From Parasponia andersonii (taxonomy: Eukaryota; Streptophyta; Magnoliopsida; Rosales; Cannabaceae), in contig JXTB01000002.1 in the NCBI GenBank assembly GCA_002914805.1, forward strand, positions 2,409,100 to 2,473,099: DNA of 64,000 nt, read 5' to 3'. A program made the translations under genes and the position numbers. The notes under the pieces are model-generated. The model saw only the letters and a list, made by a program, of their open reading frames with translations. It had not been told where the DNA came from and made no database searches. Below, in pieces: positions 23,636-33,365 of the stretch; position 1 is the first letter of the stretch; each line of letters begins with the position of its first letter.

Positions 23636-26043
23636 ATGTACGGATTCAGTGGTTTGCATAGCCATAGCAAGGCGGAGGAGTTAGATCTAGAGTCAGGGGA
23701 GACTCTGTACCCGGGGCTTAGCTTGGGAGAGAATCAGCTCCGATGGGGCTTCATCCGCAAGGTGTACGGGATCCTGACCGCACAGGTGGTGCTCACCACG
23801 GTGGTCTCCGCCGTCACCGTCCTCTACTCGCCGGTCAACGATCTCCTTAGGGGCAGCCCTGGCCTCCTTCTCCTCCTCGCCATCCTTCCCCTCATCTGTA
23901 CGTAACTTCTTTAATGCTTGGTAATATTTTTTGCACATCGCCCCCCCTAATGGTGGTGATGGGGTTTTCCTCCGATTTATTCGGGCCAAGGCGTATTCGG
24001 GTCGGGCCAGTCCTCTATTATTGAATCTATTGAGGGCGTTGCACCGCATTTTACGCCGCCTAACGGCGCGGTTTTGCCCCGGTTTATTGGGGCGGGGCGG
24101 ATGCGGGTCGCCCCCGAAACCACCCGAATACTGTGATGTTTTCTTTCTAATTAGGAACTGATTTGAATCAAGAATTAATTGCGTTTACATAACACATAAG
24201 CAAACAAAAATGGAAAATAATATCACAATTATTATTATTATTATTTAAATAATCTTGATAAGCAAAGCCAGGAAATCTAGAATATTTAAGTTTGTTAAAG
24301 CCTAAATCCTAACAGAGGGTGTGGTGTGGTGTGGCAAAGACAGCGTAGTTTTTTAGAGAGAGAGAGAGAGAGAGAGAGGGGTATGAGGCCTGCTAGCGTA
24401 TGACGCGACTGACGCATCTAGACTGTCCATTTGTGTTGGGTCCACGTAGGTCATGCAGTAGATCCCATATAAATGGACGGCTCAGATGCATCAGCTGCAT
24501 CAAACGACTGAGGCTAGCAAAATTCGAGGGGGATTAATGTTTTGTTTTGAGGAGGAAAACGTAGTATTTTTCAATATATGATATGTGTAACCAAACAAAT
24601 TTGATGCCAAACTTGTCTACACCAACAAGAGTCCTCACTCAGTCCTCACTCAACATTTTATCACAGTTTTGGCAAGTATTGGGAAAGTAATCAGCTTATA
24701 TATTAATATGTAGTTTTGGAATGTGGATGGTCTTTTGCATTTAAAACATCATGAGAGTTTTGTTTCTGGATTTTAACAACTAGTATACTACTCAAAAATA
24801 GTATATGATTTTGATTTTTTAATTTGAAAGTTAAATAAGAATGTGATGGTCGACGGGGTGTTGGGGATGGCTGCACTGCCCCGTTTATGTGAATGGGGGC
24901 AAAGTATGCTTGTGGGGAAATTTGTCGGGATGGGAACTGCCCCGCTCAGCCCCATTTACATCCTTTGAATATACCTCATTTTTAGATTTTCTGCACCATA
25001 TGTCTATTTGATGCTAGAAATTTCTTATTGATCTTGTCAGTTTCGATACTATTGGTAAATTCATTGTTATTTATTAATCACTTGTGAGAATATATTGAGA
25101 CTCGAATTTTTGTTTCTTTTTAGTTTGTCATGATTTGGAACAAATTAGATTCATGATCCTGCATTTGGGTTGTTTTAGCTCCTTATTTTGGACCCTTTGA
25201 ATACCCGGAATAGAATTTGGGATCAGAATTGACGTACTTGACCAGCTTAAGACTTATTCGGTTTCTTTAAGAATTTCTAAGCCTGATCCATTGGTTGTGT
25301 TGTTTGTGATAATGATATAATAAAATCACCTTGATCCAAATTCTAAATTTTGTGCAGTGTTGTGGCCCTTACATGTCTATCAGCAAAAGCATCCCTTGAA
25401 CTTTATCTTCCTCGGACTTTTCACTGTGACACTGTCTCTTACAGTTGGTGTGAGCTGTGCTAATACAGATGGTGAGTATTCTTATTCCTTATTCTTTGAA
25501 CTTCTTTTGAGTCTTATGAACCGACTCATTGATGGGGTTTATTATCTGTTAACTTATAAGCATTTGTTTGTTGCTTGCAGGAAGAATTGTGCTTGAAGCA
25601 TTGATTTTAACCTCGGCCGTGGTTTTGTCGTTGACTGGATACACTTTCTGGGCATCCAAGAAGGGCAAGGATTTCAGCTACCTGGGACCAATTTTATTCA
25701 CCGGCCTCATAATTCTCGTTCTAACTGGTTTCATCCAGGTGAGATACATAATTCTCTGGCCTCATATGTACGTATGTTTGTAATCAGTATCTGTACTTTT
25801 CTTTCAAATCTGATTTGGTCTTGTATTCTCTTTCAGGCGTTCTTCCCACTTGGCTCCACATCTGTTGCTGTTTACGGTGCAGTTGGTGCTATCATATTCT
25901 CTGGCTATATTGTCTATGACACGCAAAATTTGATCAAGCGCTTCACATATGATGAGTACATCTGGGCTGCTATTACTCTTTATCTGGATATTCTGAACTT
26001 ATTTCTTTCGATACTGCGGATGCTGAGGCAATCAGACGGTTAG
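23636..26043 (+). CDS. LFG: LIFEGUARD / BI-1-like (TMBIM) membrane protein
   Basis: Four exons: 23636-23897, 25358-25471, 25581-25738 and 25837-26043. All introns are GT-AG and the joined frame gives 246 residues, normal for the family. Proteins of the LIFEGUARD/Bax-inhibitor-1 family are multi-pass membrane proteins of the ER, Golgi or vacuole that affect calcium leak and suppress cell death. The N-terminus has ETLYPGLSLGENQLRWGFIRKVYGIL in two overlapping family blocks. Seven hydrophobic segments follow, with the conserved HPLNF, YTFWASKKGKDF, GYIVYDTQNLIKRF and LYLDILNLFLSILR patterns. Asp residues in the last segments are those used for pH-sensitive gating in the family. By memory it is nearest the Arabidopsis LFG5-type branch. 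Intron 1 is about 1.46 kb and holds a MITE and a GA microsatellite. Confidence 0.94.
24352..24378. repeat. GA microsatellite in LFG intron 1
   Basis: An uninterrupted run of GA dinucleotides of about 12 units immediately precedes the MITE. Confidence 0.9.
24391..24519. mobile_element. small MITE in LFG intron 1
   Basis: The ends TGCTAGC and GCTAGCA frame a 129-base inverted-repeat structure. Inner matches include GACGCATCTAGAC / GATGCATCTGAGC and CTGTCCATTT / CCGTCCATTT on opposite strands. The repeat arms are about 40-45 bases and there is no coding capacity. It lies wholly inside the intron, away from both splice sites. The superfamily is not assigned. Confidence 0.65.
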
Positions 26044-26289
26044 TATCTATCAATGCAAACATTAGTCTGATCTTTCTGCTGAAGTATGGTATTAAATGAT
26101 ATCAAAACTACTGGAAATATTGTTGTAACTAGTGGCCACTGGCTTGGTATATGTTTCCTTGTACCTCTGATATTACATTTAAGTGACTTGTTATTACATG
26201 CAAACTTTTCAGTCAATACTTTTCCTTGAATTAAGTGTGTTGAAAGTTGAATAAGTTTCCTATGTAAACTGATTATTATTATTATTATT

Positions 26290-26735
26290 NNNNNNNNNNN
26301 NNNNNNNNNNNNNNNNNNNNNNNNNNNNNNNNNNNNNNNNNNNNNNNNNNNNNNNNNNNNNNNNNNNNNNNNNNNNNNNNNNNNNNNNNNNNNNNNNNNN
26401 NNNNNNNNNNNNNNNNNNNNNNNNNNNNNNNNNNNNNNNNNNNNNNNNNNNNNNNNNNNNNNNNNNNNNNNNNNNNNNNNNNNNNNNNNNNNNNNNNNNN
26501 NNNNNNNNNNNNNNNNNNNNNNNNNNNNNNNNNNNNNNNNNNNNNNNNNNNNNNNNNNNNNNNNNNNNNNNNNNNNNNNNNNNNNNNNNNNNNNNNNNNN
26601 NNNNNNNNNNNNNNNNNNNNNNNNNNNNNNNNNNNNNNNNNNNNNNNNNNNNNNNNNNNNNNNNNNNNNNNNNNNNNNNNNNNNNNNNNNNNNNNNNNNN
26701 NNNNNNNNNNNNNNNNNNNNNNNNNNNNNNNNNNN
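26290..26735. other. assembly gap (446 N)
   Basis: A run of N begins in an ATT trinucleotide repeat downstream of the LFG stop codon, probably in or just beyond its 3' UTR. Low-complexity sequence is the likely cause. Confidence 0.99.
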
Positions 26736-28543
26736 GGCCAACTGAGTTTATATTGGTAGCATTTATTAAAATTTGATTTTGGCCCATGAATTAACATTTC
26801 CGCTTGATTTAAGTCCTTAGAAATTAAGAAATAACCCTTGGTTTTCATTAAACTTTTCACTTGAGCCCAATTTCAAATTTAATTAATCCCCACCAATTTT
26901 TATTTCGGAATTGGTAAAATGACATTTTTATTATTTTTTTAAATATCGGGTTTTCACACGCAGTGAACCTGAGATGAGTGAGTCTATAAAAGAAGGAAGT
27001 TTCTGCAATGTAAAACAGAGTTTTGACTTCAGCGGTAATCCCCTGGGGCAATAAACTCTTCAAGCTTGGCATTAATGGCGATTTTTTATATTTTTACTTC
27101 CGGGCATCCATGCTTTTTTTTTTTTTTTTCTTTTTCTTTCTTTCCTCCCATGTCCTAGGCTTTAGAAAATTTTTGTTCCACTATTACTCCAACAAGAGGG
27201 ATCATATGCTCTGCACATGGCATTTAACAGTCATTTCTGACCGAACTGTTGAAAAAAGGACTTAAATTTAAATTATAAAATTGAGGAGTTTAAATGCTGA
27301 AAAGAGAGAATAACGGACCTCAGTGCTATATCGGGGAAAGCTTGGAACCCAGGTGATATTATCCCTATAATCCCTATCTATAAGTGTAGTAATAAAAGCC
27401 TTACGAGCAAAGTAATCCCATTTAATATAAACTTCAGTGGCACTCTTTGTATTACGAAATTCACTAGTCAAAGTAGCATTTTTTTTTATTTTATATATAT
27501 TTTTTTGCTGTAAAGTCTTTAAGTCTAATGACATGTAACTCTAGAAGTAAAAGGAAATTATTATAAACCCAAAAAATTAATTTCAGGAAAAAAAAATTGC
27601 ATATTCATGCATCGATCTGGTACTGCATGGTATTTCAAACTCTTGTGTCACCTAAAAAAGGAAGAAAGTAAAAAGTAAAGTAAATACCAAGGCCTTACAA
27701 TTAGAAGAACGACACAGTAATCACACCAGATAAACTATAAGGTAAAGATTACAATTTACAAGTTAGATGTTTAGTTGCAGCAATATTTTAAAAGCTTAAA
27801 TAAAATAGTGAAACAAATAGTATTCATCACCCTATTGCATAAACAACCTATTAACAAAATAGTAACAGTCACAGAAGGCCACGCTTACTGAATAGAAAAA
27901 CATAACTAAGGCAATAAAGCTGGGACATATTAGAGATCATGAAAAACTATTATCCAGATGATACCCAAAAGCAACGTGTTTTTAAGTATGCCTTTAAAGA
28001 TGTTCTTTGAATCTTAAGTGTGACTGTAAATCATATTCTAGATTTGACAAAAAATTATTGTGTTAAAAACGAAGGTTTAGAATCCTTTCTTGGTCAGGTA
28101 AACCAAAATCCTAAAAGTAAAACGAAGGTCTCTGTGCGGTAAACCGACACAGTAGAGCGCCAACACAATACATGCTTGATAAAATTGCTTGTACCTTAAA
28201 ATTGATCACCATTTTGTTTTTCAATGGATCCTTTGTCTCTATATTCCCTAGTTCTTCTGCTGGTGAGCTTTCTCTTGATAATGCCATAACTTCCCAGCAA
28301 TGAAGTTAAAAGATTTATCCATAATAATTTGACTGACGATATTCTATTGAGTACTAAAGAATATTCCAATAATCCATTATTTCCATCACATCATTCGGAC
28401 CATTATAACAATTCCATATAACTTTAAAGCCACGATCTCTTCCGGACAAACATCTCTTGAGTGGTAATGAATATAAGTTTCTTCACTCCAGCCTGGAGGA
28501 AATCCTCGACAGAGATGCATGGACACAGACCAATCTCGTCATA
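26736..28543. other. intergenic DNA, no gene recognised
   Basis: AT-rich, with poly-T tracts near 27115-27140. The part from about 28200 to the Tat element is less AT-rich and gives minus-strand frames of a few dozen codons. No domain is recognised. It may be the remains of a gene into which the Tat element inserted, since similar-looking sequence resumes at 36596. Confidence 0.4.
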
Positions 28544-28548
28544 GTTAC

Positions 28549-29342
28549 TGTGGGATCCGTTCCTAAATCATACACCACGTAGACGATTAAGTAGCAGAAC
28601 AGGTCACAAACGGGGCATACCGTCTGACACATGTCCAGAGTAACCGATTAAAAGCCACGCGAGTCGCACGTAGTACCGCATAAGCTCATGGGTTGTCCGA
28701 GGCCAGGGCCGAACCCATCCCAGACCCTAGATGAATTCGGCCCAGTCCGATTCTTACCTCGACAGCTGGGGGTCGGGAGCCTCAAAGTCTTCCGCCAGAA
28801 TACCGTGGGAAGCAGCTCACCGCTCCAGACCTAGACAGAGCATTTAATGCGATCCTGGGTAGGTGCGCGTATTGGGCGAGTCATCCTGACAGAACAGCGG
28901 CTTGTCAAAATCTCACCCCCGACAGGCTAGAGTCATAGGGGACAGCAGAAAACAGGCCGCGACGATGCAAGGGAGGTCAGGTAACCACGACCCGTGATTT
29001 ATGGAGTAAGTCATAATGGAAAAAGATACTCGATCCTGGGATTGAGAGCCAAAAAGCTCCCAGTTCCAGAATTATATATATAAGTCTTGTTTCCTCCCTA
29101 AAGAGGGGGAGATACACAAAAAAAAAAAATGTTTATAGCGAAAAACTAAATCCTTGCTGTTCAGTCTCAGGGATAAATCACTGACTTAAGCATTGGAGAG
29201 TCTTTGCAGGTGGCCACCCCCGCCTCTCCGTCTCAGCCTGAAGCTAAAGGCATTTCAGGATAGCAAGGATACGTGGACAGTTGGTGGATACAACGTCAGC
29301 AGTTCAGAGACACGTGGACAGCTGGTAAGAACAACACCAATA
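28549..29342 (+). repeat. 5' LTR of left Tat element
   Basis: It starts TGTGGGATCCG and ends ACACCAATA; 794 bp. It is recognisably the same as the two LTRs at 45656-46472 and 57216-58029, including the segments CTCGACAGCTGGGGGTC and GCATTTAATGC. Confidence 0.88.
29071..29083 (+). promoter_or_regulatory. TATA box of left Tat LTR
   Basis: ATTATATATATAA lies at the place equivalent to TATA-like runs in the two LTRs of the right element (46182-46192 and 57740-57750), each preceded by AGTTCCAG or AGTTCCAA. Confidence 0.6.
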
Positions 29343-29343
29343 G

Positions 29344-29361
29344 TTTGGCACTGTCTGTGGG
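29344..29361 (+). other. primer binding site region of left Tat element
   Basis: TTTGGCACTGTCTGTGGG directly follows the 5' LTR. The right element has TTTGGCGCCGTCTGTAGG at the same place. This is the usual PBS position and the motif is typical of Tat/Athila-group elements; I do not assign the tRNA. Confidence 0.75.
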
Positions 29362-29439
29362 AAACGTCGAGCGCGAGAGAAAAAGTAGGAGACTCACGAT
29401 CGCGCTCTCCTCGAACAAAAGGCCATACAATATCAGATG

Positions 29440-29795
29440 ATGGCACCCTCAAGAATGACAACTAGCAGCACACATCCCGACGCCGAAGGGAGCTCCCAGG
29501 ACGCACGACCGGGTCTAGAACAAAAGCTAGACCAAATGTTTGCTGCCCTGGCAGAAGCAAATCGGAAGGCAGAGATGGCTCACGAGGCCGTCCTGGGTTT
29601 AAAAGATGAAGTCGCGGAAGTACGCAGAGATAATGCTCGCCTCGAAGGACTGCTGGCAAGCGAAGCCAGGAACGGGCGAAGGGAAGACTTTGACAAAAAG
29701 GTCCAACAAGAATCTAGGGACCCACTGCCAAAATACGAGCTCAATACGTCGACCGAAGTGCCAGAGGTTCACCTCCATGAAGCGCCAACCCGCGG
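29440..29795 (+). pseudogene. gag N-terminus of left Tat element, joined to later sequence by deletions
   Basis: The first 90 or so codons encode the coiled-coil start of gag (MAPSRMTTSSTHPDAEG, then KDEVAEVRRDNARLEGLLASE). Comparison with the right element shows the sequence then jumps, near 29720, from the equivalent of about 46850 to that of about 47750, and near 29760 from about 47775 to about 51105. So the capsid, zinc knuckle, protease, RT and RNase H are gone. Confidence 0.8.
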
Positions 29796-30671
29796 AGGTG
29801 CTCTAATCGAACATAACTCCTTGGCCGTTTGCTAAATGGGGTCTGGACATCGTCGGAGAACTTCCTAGAAGTCCAAGGAGAAAAAGGTATGTCCTGCTGG
29901 CCACTGATTATTTCACCAAATAGGTAGAAGCTGAAGCTTACATAACTGTCAACAAGGCAGATACGATTAACTTCATTTGGAAAAATATAATCTGCCGGTA
30001 TGGGATCCCGGGAGAGATACACACCGATCACGACACGCAGTTCCAGAACGCGAAGCTAAAGGAGCTGTATGAGTTGTATGATATAAGGCTCAGCTTCTCA
30101 TCCGTAAATTACCCTCAGGGGAACGGCCAAGCAGAAGCAACGAACAAGGCCATATTCAACAATATAAAAAAGAATGCAGGAGGACAAAGGGGGGTAGTTA
30201 GAAGAGCTACCGGCCGTTGTGTGGGCCCATCGAACCACAGAGCGAAGGTCAACGTGAAGAACGCCGTTTGCCATGGTCTACGGGTCAGAGGCTGTGATCC
30301 CGACTGAGATTGGCCTCCCGACCCTTCGCTCCGAAGTGGTAAGAGACGCCTCACTGAACGAGCAGCAGCTAAGCCATAACACAGACCTCCTAGAAGAAGC
30401 AAAGGACATGACCCTGGTCCACCTAGCCTCGTATCACCAGCAGGCCAGGTCCTACTACGTGAAGAAAATTAGCGCTCGTCGATTTAACGCCAGAGACTGG
30501 ATCTTGAGGGTCAGGACAGGAAACTCCTCGAAGTTGGACTCTAACTGGGTCGGGCCCTATGAGGTGATCAAGACGCTCGACAATGGTGCGTACGTCCTGA
30601 AAGAACTCAAGACCGGGAAGAGCTTGCCAAGCACGTGGAACGCCCAACACCTGAAGAAGTATTACGTGTGA
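29795..30671 (+). pseudogene. integrase C-terminal half of left Tat element, broken
   Basis: The catalytic core from the first Asp segment on is seen (LLATDYFTK, HTDHDTQFQN, NGQAEATNKAIF), followed by the long C-terminal part ending STWNAQHLKKYYV. A TAG stands at the Trp of FTKW near 29922. A frame change occurs near 30180-30270 between core and C-terminal frame. The zinc-binding N-terminus is lost. Confidence 0.85.
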
Positions 30672-30830
30672 GATGCGTGTAAATGCTGTAAGACATATGT
30701 GAATGCTTGTATTATTAAACAGGTTAATTCCAAAACAGGTGAGGGTTCACGCTCCACGGATTTATGCTTTGGATTGCTATGTAAACGGGTCTGCCCACAG
30801 TGCCAGACCTCACTGGCCATTCGTGCAAAA

Positions 30831-32400
30831 GATCATACTATGGGAGTCACTTCGTGCAATAAAATGCTTGTCGATGACCCGAGAAAATGTACGAAGAGGA
30901 TTGAGCTGAGCAGTAAATTGCTTGCCAGTAAACCTCATCAAAAATCGTACTGCGGAGATCACGTCGCTTGCTGACGACCCGAGAAAACGTACGAAGAGGA
31001 AAGAGCTGAGCAGTAAAATACTTGCCAGCAAACCTCATCAAAAATCATATTGCGGGGATCACGTCGCTTGCCGACGACCCGAGAAAACGTACGAAGAGGA
31101 AAGAGCTGAGCAGTAAAATGCTTGCCAACAGACCTCATCAAAAATCGTACAGTGGGGATCACGTTGCTTGCCGACGAATCGAGAAAACGTGCGAAGAGGA
31201 AAGAGCTGAGCAGTAAAATNCGAGAAAACGTGCGAAGAGGAAAGAGCTGAGCAGTAAAATGTTTGCCAGCAAACCTCATCAAAAATCGTACTGCGGGGAT
31301 CACATCACTTGCCGACAACCCGAGAAAACATACGAATAGGAAAGAGCTGCGCAACCTAAAAACTTGCCAGCAGACCTCATCAAAATCATACTGCGGAGAT
31401 CACGTCGCTTGCCGATGATCCGAGAAAATGTACGAAGAGGAAATAGCTGAGCAATAAAATGCTTGCCAACAGACCTCATCAAAAATCGTACTGCGGGGAT
31501 CACGTCGCTTGCCGACGACCCGAGAAAAAGTACGAAGAGGAAAGAGCAGAGCAGTAAAATGCTTGCCAGCAGACCTCATCAAAAATCGTATTGTGGGGAT
31601 CACGTTGCTTGCCGACGACCCGAGGAAATGTACGAAGAGGAAAGAGCTGTGCAATCAAAAAAACTTGCCAGCAGACCTCATCAAAAAATGTACTGCAGGG
31701 ATCACGTCGCTTGCCGACGACCCGAGAAAACGTACGAAGAGGAAAGAGCTGTGCAGTAAAATGCTTGCCAGCAGACCTCATAAAAATCGTACTGCGGGGA
31801 CCACGTCGCTCATCGACGACCCGAGAAAACGTGCGAAAAGGAAGGAGCTGAGCAACCAAAAATTTTGCCAGCATACCTTGAAAACAATCGTACTATGGGA
31901 ATCACATCGTGCAATAAAATGCTTGCCGATGGCCCGAGAAAACGTATAAGGAGGATTGAGCTGCGCAGTAAAATGCTTGCAAGCAGACCTTGACAAAGAT
32001 CGTACTATTGGAATCACATCGTGCAATAAAATGCTTGCCGATGGCCCAAGAAAACGTACGAAGAGGATTGAGCTGCGCAGTAAAATGCTTGCCAGCATAC
32101 CTCGACGAAGATCATACTATGAGAATCACATCGTGCAATAGAATGCTTGCCGATGGCCCGGGAAAACGCACGAAGAGGATCGGACTGCGCAATTAAATGC
32201 TTGCCAGCAGACCTCAGTAAGTATCGCGCTATGGGAATCACCTCGCGCAATAAAATAATTGCCGATGGCCCGAGAAAATGCGCGGAGGGGATTGAGCTGC
32301 GCAATAAAACATTTGCCAGCGGAGCTCACCAAGAATTGCACCACGGGAATCACGTCGCTTGTCGACGACCCGAGAGGACATACGAAGGGCAGCAGGCCGC
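30831..32400 (+). repeat. tandem array, 100- and 112-bp units, left Tat element
   Basis: About 15 units follow integrase. From about 30950 to 31800 the period is 100 bases (landmark GGGGATCACGTCGCTTGCCG). From about 31890 to 32340 it is 112 bases, the extra 12 giving GTGCAATAAAATGCTTGCCG. All share CGAGAAAACGTACGAAGAGGA. Open frames within it are periodic by-products. A single N at 31220 with a partial unit beside it suggests an unresolved assembly join. Confidence 0.93.
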
Positions 32401-32459
32401 GCAGCGAAAACTCGCCGCCGACCCTCAAGGAATACCTGCAGGGTGGGGGAGATTTGAGC

Positions 32460-32700
32460 AATGAGACCCCCCGGAGAGCACTTAAGCTAAGCGTGAGCCA
32501 AAGGAAAAAGGGGTCAGGGTCTACCCGTTGGAAGCAGACCCTCCCCAGGGGACACCTTAGGTACGCACAAGCCAAAGGCAAACGGGACCAGGGTCTATCC
32601 GTTGGAAGTAGACCCTCCCCAGAGAGTACCTTAGCTACGCATGGGCAGGAAGTGAATGGAACCAAGGCCTACCCGTTGGAAGTAGGTCAGGGTAAGACTA
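32460..32700 (+). repeat. repeated hairpin block, left Tat element
   Basis: Three units of about 75 bases each contain an inverted repeat around the loop CCGTTGGAA. The stems are AGGGTCT/AGACCCT (32516-32542), AGGGTCTA/TAGACCCT (32590-32616) and GGCCTAC/GTAGGTC with one G-U pair (32666-32689). The same three hairpins are found in the right element. Confidence 0.85.
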
Positions 32701-33365
32701 AGCGCGAAAGCATAAATTACAACCAAATTCTGTTTATTATTGCTTAGATTACAGGATGCGTGGTCGACACAGACACAGACCTAGTGTCTCTATTTGTAAG
32801 GAGCAGGTCTTGGGCGGACTCGCAAGGACACGTCGGAGTGGTAACGCCCTGTTCGCTCTCGAAAAGAGCCAAGCCCTGGCCTCCTCCTCTGAAGTGATGG
32901 GTCCAAACAGTTGTCGACCAATCCTTAGAGTTAGTTCCCGGCGCGTTCCCATTTAGGATCGGAGAAGTCCAGCCATATGCGCGGATCATATTCTGCTAAG
33001 ATAAGTCATAACAGAAGTTATACATCCTCAAAGTCGAGCAAGCCGGAACTCATGTCCCAATCTCCGGAGCTGACCTCGTCGGTCATGGCATAAGAGGAAT
33101 TTTCTAGTAACTTCGCATCATATACGATTGGGCCAGACTCGGAAGTCGAATAGACCGCCGACAAAGGAATGACATCGTATACGATGCCTGACCCTGACCA
33201 CGGATGCAAGCAACCAAAAAAAAATATAATAATAAATATAATAGATAACACAGAATAAGCGTGAGAAGAATACGCCATTTTATTATTTAAACAGTTGCTT
33301 GCAACAGGAGTCAGCTCTACACGGAGTGGTCAGCACTTTACAAATGTACAAAAGAGCGAAAGTCC

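Noticed and set aside
23931-24161. 76-codon frame in GC-rich part of LFG intron 1
   Set aside because: It lies inside a well-defined intron and its composition is of low-complexity G/C runs.
26040-26860. Minus-strand open frames of 175-233 codons
   Set aside because: They run through the run of N and are made almost entirely of unknown residues.
30831-32400. Regular repeats that might suggest a CRISPR array
   Set aside because: Units are 100-112 bp, contiguous and similar along their whole length, with no unique spacers, and the genome is a plant.
30810-32665. Overlapping open frames of 60-180 codons on both strands with repeated peptides such as KHFTAQLFPLRTFSR
   Set aside because: They are by-products of the 100/112-bp tandem array, which is read in changing frames; the peptides repeat with the DNA units and no start or context supports a protein.
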